Source of the DNA: Ciborinia camelliae | Lineage: Eukaryota > Ascomycota > Leotiomycetes > Helotiales > Sclerotiniaceae | DNA length: 64,000 nt | Reading direction: 5' to 3' | NCBI GenBank assembly: GCA_025890175.1 | Contig: JANPYM010000002.1 | Location: forward strand, 3,426,391 to 3,490,390 | Part shown: in pieces, positions 13,760 to 25,254 of the stretch | Position numbering within the stretch: the first letter of the stretch is position 1 | Layout: every line of letters begins with the position of its first letter | Made by a program: the position numbers and the translations under genes | The notes under the pieces: model-generated | Databases searched by the model: none | Told to the model about the DNA's origin: nothing | What the model saw: the letters and a program-made list of their open reading frames with translations, nothing else

Positions 13760-15754
13760 ATGTCGTCGAATTCTTCTACATCTCCAAATATAGACGATGG
13801 TAACCATGATATGTCAACAGCACCCACAACACCCGATGGAAGTCTTACTTTCAGTCCTTTATTACAGGCCTTGAGCTTAGATGACGATATTGCATTCGGA
13901 ACCTCTAATAACGAGATACCTTCATATAATCTTTTAGAAAATGTATGTTGTATAGGTGCGGGGTATGTTGGTATGTAATCTTCTAATTCCTGCTGATATC
14001 AACACCCGCAAAGTTAACCAAGGAATTTATTGACTTTGATTCTAGGTGGCCCAACAGCAACCATACTTGCTCTTCAGAATCCACAAATCAAATTTACGGT
14101 CGTTGATAAGGATTCTTCAAGAATCAAACAATGGAATTCAAGACATTTGCCTATTCACGAGCCTGGACTACCAGAAATCGTGCGCATATGCCGTGATGGG
14201 TCGAAAGCATTCTCATTCTTCAACGACTCTTCGACAGAAAATGTGAATCCCTCTTTCGAGAAATTTCTCGAGCACAATAATAAGATTCATATTCCTGCAC
14301 GGTCACCAAATTTATTTTTCTCCGATAATGTTGAGTTGTGCTTGGGTGAAGCGGATTTAATCATGATCGCAGTCAATACCCCTACAAAGACATATGGTAT
14401 TGGTGCAGGTAAAGCGACAGATATGACAGCTGTAGAATCTGTTATACAAGATATCGGAAAATATGCAAAGCCTGGAGCAATAATTGTAGAGAAAAGTACA
14501 GTGCCTGGTAGAACTGGGGATCTCATCAAAGACACCGTATAACATTCCCAATACACCATTTTTAGATGCAGCTACTGATACCATCCATAGCTTAAAATAT
14601 ACCGTCCACAAGAAACTTTCCCCATAATATCCAATCCCGAATTCCTTTCCGCAGGCACTGCAGTAACCGATCTTCTCTATCCAGATCGCATTCTCATTGG
14701 TGCCTCTCACAATGACAACGAAGCTGCCAAATCCCTCGCATCTCTCTATCACTGGATTCCCTCATCAAAAATAATCCATACATCCACATCATCCTCTGAG
14801 CTCGCCAAACTTGTCTCCAATGCCATGTTAGCGCAACGAATCAGTTCCATAAATTCCATATCGGCAATTTGCGAATGTATAGGAGCGGATATTGATGAAG
14901 TTTCTAAAGCGGTAGGTATGGATCGGAGGATTGGGGAGAAGTATTTAAAAGCGGGGATTGGATTTGGGGGAAGTTGTTTTCGGAAGGATATTAGGAGTTT
15001 GATGTATTTGGCGGAGAGTTTGGGGTTGGAAGAGGTGGTGATGTATTGGGAGAGTGTGTTGATGATTAATGAGTGGCAGAGAAAGAGGTGGGTGAAGAGG
15101 ATTGTGGGGAGTTTGGGAGGTGGATTGAGAGGGAAAAGAGTTGTGGTAGCGGGATATGCGTTTAAGAAGGGGACGGGGGATGTCAGGGAGAGTTTGGCAA
15201 GGGATGTGGTTGAGATGTTGGTTGAGGAACGTCCGGTAGAAATTGTAGTTTGGGATGATGGGTGTGAGATTGAGGTTTTGAGGGATGAGTTAAAGGGGTT
15301 TGAGGTTGCGAGAGTTGAAGAGGACTTGTACACTGCGTGCAAAGGAGCGGATGCAGTACTCGTATGTAGAGAATTGGAGACAGCTTATCGAGGGGCGAAC
15401 TCAATGGTGGAGGATCCGCGGCCATTCATGAACAATCTATCGGAAATGGAGTTATTAGATCTTCGAGATTTTCTATCATCGAAATCAGACTTTTCGGGTA
15501 AAGACGATCCACTTGGAAGACTTCATCCCGAACCAACATGCGAGGAAAATTGTACAAAATGCGAGCAAAAGACGGTGATAGATAGGAGGGACGGCCGAAA
15601 TATTGACTGGAAGAGAATTGTAATGAGCATGAATGCTCCGAGGTGGTTATTTGACGGAAGGGGTGTGATGGATAGGGCTGAGATTGAGAAGATTGAGAAA
15701 GATGTTGGGGTGGAGGTGAGGGTTGTAGGAGTGGGGAGGGGGTATAATTCTTAA
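13760..15754 (+). CDS. UDP-glucose 6-dehydrogenase-type nucleotide-sugar dehydrogenase
   Basis: Three exons, 13760-13970, 14046-14536 and 14591-15754, encode 621 residues. Both introns restore conserved blocks. The family oxidises UDP-glucose to UDP-glucuronate with two NAD+. Visible motifs are the NAD-binding GAGYVG (about 66-71), AVNTPT, STVPGRTGD, SNPEFLSAG, ELAKLVSNAMLAQR and the catalytic cysteine in GGSCF (about Cys363). The usual KKDTGD loop reads KKGTGD, losing the Asp. Canonical enzymes are about 460-490 residues. This one has an N-terminal extension of about 60 residues and, before the terminal WKRI...FDGRG segment, an insert with a CxxxCxxC cluster (about 551-558). Most of exon 3 is nearly C-free on the coding strand. 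It is head-to-head with a GT4 gene. Other nucleotide-sugar dehydrogenases (GDP-mannose type) are possible. Confidence 0.92.
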
Positions 15755-15961
15755 TACTTGCAGCGGTAAACATCCTATTCTTATACGAGACTACAGTATC
15801 ATCTAAGTGAAGCATGCAATGAGTGAATTCACCATGACTCGTCTTTTTTTTAAATTTCCCGTCAAGCTCGGTAATTTGACTTTCTCCAAAAGAAAAAGAA
15901 ATCTCGATTCTATCAATTTTTTTAATTTTTTTCAACAATTGAACAATCCATTGCCTTCAAA

Positions 15962-17164
15962 ATGGATATCAATATGGAACAAATACAAGCAGTTATGCCA
16001 CCATTACAAATAATACGAGCAGTAATGCCACAGCTACACCAACTTCGAGGACTCGTCTTACGAGCATCAACACCTATATGGCGATGCGTTCATGGAGCAG
16101 CCCAATGGCTGCGACGACGCCGCCAACCACAACAAGATGAAGAGATGGATGTCGATACAAGTCGAGAGACTGTAAAAGAACATCGCATTCTTCAAAGACA
16201 ACTAGCATCTCATGCAATGGAGTCCTTCGGTCCCCGGGGACACTGGGACCTTAGTATTTACCCATCCTACCGAGCATATATCAGGTGGTTAGCTATGCAA
16301 AGAGGCGTTTCGCTCAATGATTTTGAACATTGCTTATCAGAAATCGAACTCGACTTTGGGGGACACTACGTCCCAGAATGGCGCTCCAATCCGATTTATG
16401 TATGCATGGTGGACATAGAATTGTGGAGAGCGTTGCGTTAGTATTTCCTATTTCCTGCCACCATCATAATTTTGGTCTAGTGCTGATACATTGCTGCAGT
16501 TCCAATGCTGCCAGTTCCCCATGAGATACGTAATAGACTCTACGATCGTCAGCCTACCCCACGCGACATCGCATTCCCAGATTTCAATAACGAACTGGTA
16601 CCTAATGCGACGCCATTGGGCCAATTGATAGACCGATCAACATTAAGACCACGATCAATACGATACTATATTCCATATAGGCAAGGAGGACACCCATTAT
16701 TTCCACCTCCACAGGTTCAGGATGGACACGGAGCATCACCTCCACGAGATCTGAATGTATACGAAGCGTCTCCACCACGCCGACCTGCACCATCTCGGGA
16801 TACACTCGCAACCCCGCCAGTTCGTGGTACATACGATCAATCTCCACCACGTCGATTTTCACGATTTCGGAGTACGTACGCATCTCCACCTCCACGAGTT
16901 CGGGATGTGTACGAACCTGTCACTCTACGCGTTCCGGAGGTATTCCAAAGAGCTTTACCGCCAGAAGCTACTCCAACAGAATCTCCATACCCACCTCCAC
17001 CTCTGCGAGCTCGGGATGCATATATACCTCTAAGTCTGCGAGCTCATGATTGGCGATTTTCAAGATCTCCGTCGCTAGAAGTTTCCCCAGAAGTTTCCCC
17101 GGCAGAAGCCCAACTACCTCGACCTGCTGGTCTTTACATAGCTCCGAGGATTCAATACATGTAA
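15962..17164 (+). CDS. Uncharacterised protein with Pro/Arg-rich repeated C-terminal half
   Basis: I do not recognise this gene. Exons 15962-16436 and 16500-17164 join across a 63-bp phase-1 intron with an uncommon GTTAGT donor and a TGCTGCAG acceptor, giving 379 residues. The join reads through and removes the stop that would follow unspliced exon 1. The first 160 residues include a basic RRRR patch (about 51-54) and a Trp/Tyr-containing helical stretch. Residues about 240-360 repeat a loose unit built on SPPR followed by an acidic/aromatic (D/Y/E) step, several times beginning ASPPR. The orphan look and repeat structure suggest a fast-evolving protein. Confidence 0.65.
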
Positions 17165-18280
17165 ATGATCCCTTCGTAGTCTAGAATGATGATAGCAATT
17201 CATATTGTCATGGGAATAACGAAGCAACAACGGAGGACGATGGAAGAATAATGTGAAGAGTAATGAGGAGGAATGATGAGAGGAATAAATAGGAGGAATG
17301 ATGAGGATGAATAATGGAAAACTCACTGTTCACAGAGGCTAATCTGCAACGGAGGCTATTTACTCTTCATAGAGACTACTCCGCAACGGAGGTTAGAATA
17401 GAATAGACACCAAGAACCAACCAAACCTTTACATATCAACTTCTTATAACATTACTTGCGATGATTGAGTGATTGCTGCATATTCGTATCCACATTGATG
17501 AACGTATAGATTTCATCCGAGTAGCACTTATGTCATCTCGAAAATTCATACACACCGCCTACAGCAGAACAAATTCAATTAATGAAATGCTCGTAGTGAA
17601 ATGCAGTATTTTAACTTTACATCATCAAAAGGAATCACATTCTAGATCAAGAAATAAGGAAAGTAATACGTTAAGTTGGACCTCTCCGAGCTTCTCCTCT
17701 TTCAAAGTAGGTTCATCTCATATTGATTGTTCTTCCTTGATGAGACGTCGAGAATCATCGAGGTTGAAGGCAAGTTCACATGAGCGCAGTGGGATGAGAT
17801 TGTTGAGATGAGCTATATTCGCATATATGATGCTTTGAGTTTAACTCATTGGCCCTTGGCTCCTCGTTTGGAGAGAGACTGATGGACCTTATGAGTGATG
17901 AATTAGGTATGTACATGACTTTTGTGGGGACCATATCCCACAAAGGACCTTGCGTCCTTGATGACATTGAGCCATTGGATGACATTGCGCCAATGGAATG
18001 GAAGGCACTTTGGTCCTTCTGTCAAGGTGTGCCCTTATTATGGTCTTTGCATAAGCCGTATATGATTGACGTTATTCGTCATGATATAGTTGTAGTAGAA
18101 CTAGAACCCTCGTCCTCAGGGCTACACTTTCCACTGTCTCCTCCCCATCCCCTCCTAATCTCTTTCTTGTTTGATACATTTTCGCTTCCATCTATTTCGT
18201 CTGAAAAGTCGTTTGAGAGCCAATCACCATCATTTGCTGCATCAGTATTGTTCTCTGAGGACGTGTGACTAGGTTCAGAC
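17165..18280. other. Intergenic, repeats and decayed 3' part of gene A
   Basis: 17165-17400 holds imperfect repeats of AGGAGGAATGATGAG and three copies of GCAACGGAGG-like blocks. About 18079-18289 on the minus strand is an open frame matching the C-terminal tail of gene B but out of frame with the gene A model ending at 18281. At 17959-17997 an 18-bp unit is repeated twice. No separate gene is supported. Confidence 0.5.
17218..17397. repeat. Imperfect short direct repeats
   Basis: GCAACGGAGG-type blocks occur near 17225, 17347 and 17382, and AGGAGGAATGATGAG-type units near 17265 and 17290. They lie just past the stop of the Pro/Arg orphan. Confidence 0.55.
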
Positions 18281-19296
18281 TTATGAGCCGCGTCTTGCCA
18301 ACTTCATCTTTTTCTTCGGTGAAGGGTGAAGGAAGCTTGCGCTATGCTCCTTGTGTTGTTTGTGTTCAATTAGATGGCCTCATAATCTATGTCCTCACAA
18401 TCTCGTTAATCTTCGGAGATTTTCACCTTCCATCTGGCGCAAACCTTCCGATTCTATCGAGGTACTGTATGAGGTTATTGCTCATTCGTCTCTCCCATAA
18501 TGTTAAAATCCATTCTTGTATGATTTCCACGGCGTCCAGGAACCTTTTCTCGTCATTTGCGTCGCTCAAATTGGGACACTGAGGCTCGATGCCAATATAA
18601 TCCCTTCCTTGACCCTCAAAATTTGTTATTAGCCGTAAATAGACCCTAAGAATTTTGCCTGATTCTTTTACCGATATCCCTCCACGACCAACAAAATTAC
18701 CATAGACGGCCGGCATGTTTGTGATATCAATCGAGTACCTAGGAGTGCTGATTGTTGTCGTAGGGAATACTGGCTCGGCGCGTTGCCAGTCACCTAAGGG
18801 ATCTCTTCGCGGTTCGGGCTCTAAATTTGGATTGAGGGCTAGGTTTTCCAGGCTGTTTACATATCTTTTAGCAGCGTTTAACGTTGCTTCCATGTGTGTG
18901 TAACCGTCTTCCGCGTGTTTCAAAACACCCCGAATTCTACTGAATCCATTGCCAGGTCCAACATAGTTTGTGACAGTAGTGTTTTCAATCACCGGTGATG
19001 GTTCTGCTAATATAAATATCGCAATATCCTCAAACGCACCGTCTGCTCTATTCGTTAGCATTTTTTGATACCCCCGAGATTTGGAAGTTGTCCAGCCACG
19101 TACCAAGAGCCCTATACATATTTTGTAGATGCTTCCATACAATCCAAGCTTCGGAAACGTTTTTCTCTTGATCCAAGTAACGCATGCATATACATCTGTA
19201 GAGAGTGATCATCTTTAAGTTGAGCCATTTCCTGTCATGTCCTTTAAGGAATGCAAGGGATTCAATTTGTCGTTTCGTGATCAAGATTGAAAACAT
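18281..19296 (-). CDS. Gene A, paralogue of gene B (uncharacterised family), 3' end uncertain
   Basis: Exons 19296-19104, 19045-18427 and 18341-18281 give 290 residues. Introns are GTACGT...TAGAG with a CTAAC branch site, then GTGAAA...CATAG with CTAAT. It aligns with gene B at 28133-29556 over its whole length: IVWKHLQ... with IWRVLHS..., GNGFSRIRGVLKHAEDGY with GDGFGKVRSVKAHIPRGY, the shared PRYSI(D/E)IT block, and the region ending IGIEP in A and ILVEP in B. B has a coiled-coil insertion that A lacks. In the last exon PSPKKKMKL matches B, then A is 5 bp short and meets a stop. The out-of-frame tail that still matches B runs on to 18079. A purine-rich acceptor before 18301 could rescue it (344 residues). 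Function unknown; possibly an early pseudogene. Confidence 0.65.
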
Positions 19297-19693
19297 TGTT
19301 GTGCATTATCAACCAAGCGGAAATTTCCAATTGGCCAGTTTGGTATTTTGAAATTGAAGTGAAGTCAGAGTGAAGTGAAGGTAACTTTAGCGCATAAGCA
19401 GAATTTGTACTTGACCTCGTTTTCTCAAAATGTCCTCAACTACAAACTTCTCATATTAAAGGACCAGAAGAGCTTCCTTTCTTCTTTTTAATACAAGAAA
19501 TGAATTCTAGGCATTCACAGCTATCGATAGTCACTTACTATCCTCCTCTGCTTCATGATCTTGTCAGGTGTTCCACACACAGTTACAAGTTCCAAATTAA
19601 TGGAACGGTCAGGACGTACCATTCGACATTCGACATACCACCCGTTCAGTAAACATCGTATCCATCATTCAATATTTTCCCTTGATGCAGCTC
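19297..19693. other. Intergenic upstream of gene A
   Basis: The leader of gene A, with a GTGAAGT-like run near 19360-19380. No gene is supported. Confidence 0.5.
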
Positions 19694-19697
19694 GCAC

Positions 19698-20047
19698 TGG
19701 TCCACCCCGTTCATCAATCCGGCCCATTGATTAATGGGACCACCCCTTACCCGAACGGGATGCCCAATTAGTTAATAAATTTTACATATCTAAAAATTCA
19801 TTATCTTTTTGTTTAATTAAATTAATACTATCTTTCGATTACTATTCTTTGTTCTTTACCCTTCGCTTTCTATTCCTCGCTTCCTACCTTTCGCTTTCTA
19901 CCCCTCGCTTCCTCGTTTTTTACCTTTTTGCTTTTTCGATTTTTTAGATACATAGAGCCTATTAACTAATTGGGCAATTGGGCATCCCGTTCGGGTAAGG
20001 GGTGGTCCCATTAATCAATGGGCCGGATTGATGAACGGGGTGGACCA
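19698..20047. mobile_element. Non-autonomous inverted-repeat element (MITE-like)
   Basis: The ends are perfect inverted repeats of 72 bp: 19698-19769 reads TGGTCCACCCCGTTCATCAA and onward, and 20047 backwards reads the same. After that the right arm has an extra 8-bp GCCCAATT copy and both arms continue AGTTAATA. A GCAC 4-bp target-site duplication flanks it (19694-19697 and 20048-20051). Each arm also carries smaller inverted words (CCCGTTC/GAACGGG). The interior of about 190 bp is AT- and pyrimidine-rich with no coding frame. Identical arms imply recent insertion. The superfamily is not determined. Confidence 0.88.
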
Positions 20048-20051
20048 GCAC

Positions 20052-21430
20052 CACTTCGGAGTATCTCCTAAAGGTTCGAGGTCAATGACAGGTCATGTGA
20101 CATGAGCTACATACTCCCAACTCGACTTACAATTAGATACTAAAAGACTCTATACTCACTGCAGTCATTCAGAAAGTTTCCCGGTGTCACAAAAAGGCTC
20201 TTCCCCCTGCACAGCAACAGAAGAAGCAAAACATCAATTGATGTTCGTGAAATGATCATTCGACTATCGGATGTACCAAGAATTCAATGAGAGGTTTGCA
20301 GTCAGATATCAGCTTTTGCGTTTGCAGGGCGCGATATAACCTTTGGGTTATACTCCGTGTACTACAAAGGGGCTATGGTGACTACTTTATGTTAAGGTGC
20401 AGTAGTGGCCAAGTTGAAGCGGCCCGGTGATGCAGAGTATGTTCAGCGAATTCCATGCCTGTGGTTTGACAGCCCCTTAATCTATCAAGTTATGGGTCCT
20501 CGGTAGCGAGAATGAAACTGTATCAGGACTAGTTTGACCTGATCAAGGTCTAGGTTATGGAAGCTAGAGGGGTGGTACACTGGTAGTCGAGGTCCTCGGA
20601 GGTAGTAATCTCCAAACAATAGTAATCTTTTTGTTTGGCTTATATAAGAATGCACAGACAGACAGCTTGGCAGGTGGAGGCAATGCAATGGATCTCCTAA
20701 TCAGCCATTTTTCTTTGCTTCTTTTCTCTCAATTTTATAATTCGGATACTTTGGATACCTTGGTATGAATCAAAATCTTCCATGTTATATATAGGCTTGC
20801 GGTGAGTCGGTGACGGTTAGAGTGATCTCTTGCTGAAAGTTCACATTATTCTCTGGATTGGAAAGTTTCATCATGGAGTGACTGAGTCCATTGATTAAGT
20901 TATCCATTAACCCCCCTTCTCTCTAGGAAAGTCAAAATATTTTCAGATGAATAAGCTATGAACAAATCTTATATCAAATCCATCTATATTTGGTGTATAT
21001 GGCGTGGCGCAAGATAGGTTTTCCCTCCCGCGGAAATTTGAAATTCTTTATTCTACCATCCGAGCACTTACACTTGCAAGTACATAGTCCTTTCCCCGAA
21101 TGGTTTAGTATCCCAAATAATATCTGAGCGTTCCTACAACCCGGATGAACTAGTCTTCGTCCCGCCATCAGCAGACACGTTCACACGTACGATTTTATCG
21201 TGAACAATTCCATCTTATCAAACAAATAATTTGATGAAGTATGGCTCTCGACCCTCAAAGCCCAAAATCATATATCATGAAAATGTATGATTATTTCACA
21301 TACGTGGACTGGGTCCAAGCTAGATGTAAACGGCACTGATATTAAAGTAATGTGGTTTCTTGTTTTTCTAGCCAAGTAGGTAGGATCAGAATTGCTTCAT
21401 TGCTGGCCCAATAATCAACGATTCTTCAAT
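20052..21430. other. Intergenic, no supported gene
   Basis: AT-rich DNA upstream of the Pth11-type receptor gene. Frames are short and lack features. Confidence 0.6.
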
Positions 21431-22983
21431 ATGCAAATTCCTCCATCTGATGTCTTATCAGCCTTCCCACGACCCAACTATATCGACCCAGTAACTAGAG
21501 GGCCTGCACTTCTTATAATCACCTATGTTTTCCTTCCGGTTATATACATCGTGGTTGGCCTACGAACCTTTACTCGAATTCATCTTTCCAAACATTTTGG
21601 TGTTGATGATGTATTTCTTCTAATTGCCCTTATTCCTACTACCGCCTGCGCAATTATTGCACTTCTCGCCCAGGAATGTTGGGAATGGAACCGTCATATT
21701 TGGGATGTTTCACCAGATTATGCTGTGTTGGGACTTAAGATATCTTTATTGTTGGAATGTTTATTCGGACTTGCTGTTGCATCCACAAAGATTTCTTTGC
21801 TCATCTTGATCATACGAGTCATGTCTAGAGGAAGAGGTCTTCTCAAGCCTGTAGCCATTGCAATGATTGTAATAGTGGCTTGTGAAGTAATTTCTTTTGA
21901 AGCGGTTGTTTTCAATAGCTGCAGGTATGGTCAAAATAGCTCGAGGGGGTAGACACTTACTAATATCATACAATAGTCCTCTCTCAGACTACTGGAAGTT
22001 GTCCTACTCACCTCAAAATTGCATCAACGAACGAACTCATTTACTCATAAGCGCAATCATTAATACCTGTACTGATTTCGTTGTTTTTTTTATACCGATA
22101 CCCACAGTGTTCAGCCTTCCAATACCCTTTCGTCAACAACTTATGCTATGTCTTCTCTTCGCTGCTGGTCTTGTTGTTTGTGCTGCAGGTGTTGTCAGAA
22201 TATATTTCATAAACGCGACATATTCATCCTACGATAGGACTTGGTCCTCGTATCCATTATGGATATCTAGCGTATTGAATCTATATATTGGGATAGTAAG
22301 AAGACCCATTACCTCTGTCATCGCCTCGCACTCGAGAAACTTGGTACTGACCCTGGTAACTTTAGATATGCACCGCACTACCGGCAACGAAACCATTCTT
22401 CTGTACATTTCTCCCATCTCTTTTTGGGCATGGTACACGACCTTCGGATGAAAATCTCCATAGACTACCCACTCATAAAGCTACTTTAATTAACACGTAC
22501 CAATCTGGATCAGATCTCAAGGCTCCAGGGGAGAGTATTGCCATCAGCGATATACCAGATCCAATGGCCGGAGGTACAGAAATTCCCGACGACATGACAA
22601 AATCTAGACAAATGCTTCCATTATCGTATCTCGGTTCCCAATCGCCAAACGAAGGATCGGCACAGCGACAATCATCCAATCCACCATCCTATCAACAATC
22701 TTATCATACTTATGATAATCGAGATATAGGATTCGAAGAAGCAAGCTTGAGCATCGGATTATACGCGGGACCAGGTCCAGGTCGCCCAACTCAACAATCG
22801 GATAGAACATGCGGAACCAATCGAGCAAGTCTAAGCACTTTCGTCACCGAAGATCCTGGGTCGCCACATTCATCACGATTCTCCAACGGTTTAATGGAGG
22901 TTCCATCTAATTTCAATCAATGCGGTAAAGGACAAGAACTACACCCATCTGAAAGTCAAAGTGATTTGATACATGCCAGATGA
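21431..22983 (+). CDS. Pth11-type / fungal rhodopsin-domain seven-TM protein
   Basis: Exons 21431-21924, 21977-22295 and 22366-22983 give 476 residues. Introns of 52 bp (GTATGG...ATAG) and 70 bp (GTAAGA...TTAG) restore SCSPLSDYWK and LYIGIICTALPATKPFF, the latter a hallmark of the fungal rhodopsin-like family. Seven hydrophobic segments span about residues 25-310. The FTRIHLSKHFGVDDVFLL segment after TM1 is also typical. There is no N-terminal CFEM domain. The cytosolic tail of about 160 residues is Ser/Gln/Pro-rich. In family members such proteins sit in the cell membrane and may sense surface or host cues, but most are unstudied. The ATG is the first in the open frame. Confidence 0.93.
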
Positions 22984-25254
22984 GAAGGTTGGACGAACCA
23001 TACACGTTTGTGTATGAGATAAGGAACATCTCAATACCGCAAGGATTCAACGGCTCGTTGAAGATCCCTCTCACGTGACCACTACACACACATAATTCTC
23101 CCACGATCTTCGATCCGGCGTTCAAGGGTATGAGAAATTCATGCGGGGTCTCAATATATTAGGAGCATCTGAACTGCATAAAATCGGTCAAGATCAGATG
23201 TTGCGTTGTTTTTCACGACAAACTCTTTTTTGCCTTTCACGGGAACTGCCCACTTTAGGCTGGCGGGAAAAGGGATTATGAGAACATTGTCGGTGAAAGG
23301 GAGTTGCGGGTGCAAGGTGCAATCAAGAAGAGGTTTACAGGATTTTCACTCCAGTGTCATGGCCACATGCGCATGGAAAATCCACCTGGTACCTACCGGC
23401 TGATGAGCCATTCGAGTGGGCGAATGATGGACATTATATGGGAAACATGTTTATGTTGTAACCTTCCCTCGTGATGTAAGATTAGGTGGTGTTGGTGTAA
23501 TATTATGTACGAATATCAGATGATTTATGATCTGGATCTATCTTGTCCAGTTTCGCCGATAAGATACCTAGAATGCTACCTAGATGCTCGACCATTGAAG
23601 CTTAAGTCGTGTTCGTGTACCGGTATCCGTACCTTACTACCTTACTACCTTTGTCATACCCCAGGGACCAAACTATCTTTTCCCTCTTTTCCCTCTTTTG
23701 TACCAATAATAATGTGTCTACTCATGTGTCTACTCCAATCCACCCCCTAGCAAATCGGAGATAAAAAGAAAAATCCTTCACTTCAGCCCCTTCATGAACC
23801 GTGCAGCCCCAGGGAAAAAGCTCGGTAAAGTATTTGGTGGCTGTGAATTCTTGTAGCGGAACCACCCCAACCATCCCAACCATACAGCCCTTACCAATTC
23901 ATTTGGAGGGAAGAAAGCTTCGACCTGAAGGCTGGAGATGAGAAGTTTTTATGGATTTTACAATAATAAGACCGTCGGGTAGTCGAATCTCGATGCTGAG
24001 TCAAGTCGTCATTTATGCATGTTTGAAAGGGGGTTTGGGGAAAATAGGTCTGAACTTTGGAGATATGATATGTATGTAGGTACTATTACTATGATATATG
24101 CAAGTATGTACAGTACTAGAAAAGGGAGCAAAGAGATTGATCAGTTATACGCGGGAAAAAGAACTTGAAGTCACGTACAGGTTACCTACCTAGGTAGGGG
24201 TAGGTAAGGTATGGATTGTGATTCCGCGCATGCTTTTTTCTTTACTTGGCTTGGCTTTCTCCCCAAGCAGAATCCAGATCCGAATTACTTGGATATAAAG
24301 AGTTACATACATACCGATATTACCGATCTACATATAGCTTCAAAATTTTCAAATGAATCAATATGAATGGCTACGATTATCTTCGATACCCGCTTCATAT
24401 TAATAGCCGTTGATGGTCCTGAGAAAAGGTCTTGGTTGAAATACATAGTCTGTAGATACTAGATAGTCAGGTGCTCCATGATCTGGTAGATTGGCGTCAA
24501 TCACTCTCGTGTTGGATTCAAATGATCGACATCATCTACTAAATAAGGGAAAATAAAATCCAACATTTCCGCTGCTCAATCATATGGAACAAAGTCTCAA
24601 TGGATGCAGATATGATGTACTCAAGTACATGCAATCATTATACATACTTCACAATTTGACCTGTTTGAATTCTTAACTTTCTTTTACTTGTTTGTTTTGT
24701 TTCTTTTCAAGAAATACGAAATACTCTCTCATAATAGGGGAATATTTGCTCAAATTCAAGTTGAGAAGTTGAGAGAACCTTTTACCGCTTCTTTCGCCCA
24801 CCTTTCCGACCAGCCTTCCAAGGAGTTCAAATACCCACTACGCCTACCGCCGATTAAGTTTCACAAACAAAAAACTTATATCACCTAGAGAAAGTACTAC
24901 AATACGGAGGAGTAACAATACATTCAAAAGCCTCGGTCGGAATTTACACCTCGAATCTTTCGGTATCGGCATATTATAAAAAACTCTACGAAGAACTACC
25001 ATTAGTTTTGACATCAACGCTCCTTTCCTGTGCGATCAACTTTGGTACGGTACGACATACGGTATAGAAACAGTCTCGAAAGCATATAAAATACTACGAT
25101 AATGGGGTAAAACAACGTTGGTGATCATGTTGGAGGAATTTATAAGTTGGAAGGAAAAGCCCGATCCATAAAATATCAATACGAAATTCCCCTCCCCCTC
25201 CATCCTCCATCCTCCCCCTCAATTCGGGGCGAACTCCTAGATGCCATATTCTCC
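22984..25254. other. 2.3-kb intergenic region, likely including a long leader of the GPR1-type gene
   Basis: No supported gene. It contains CCTACCTAGGTAGG-like palindromic words near 24185-24210, repeats of TACCTTACTACC near 23628 and ACCTAGA words near 23566-23585. Pyrimidine-rich stretches before 25255 fit a 5' leader. Confidence 0.55.
24183..24213. repeat. ACCTACCT/AGGTAGG inverted repeat
   Basis: TTACCTACCTAGGTAGG followed by GGTAGGTAAGG, an almost palindromic word. The same word type recurs in many spacers in this window. Confidence 0.7.

Noticed and set aside
17849..18268. 139-codon plus-strand frame
   Set aside because: It begins at TTG and is antisense to the gene A tail that matches gene B, which is the better-supported strand.
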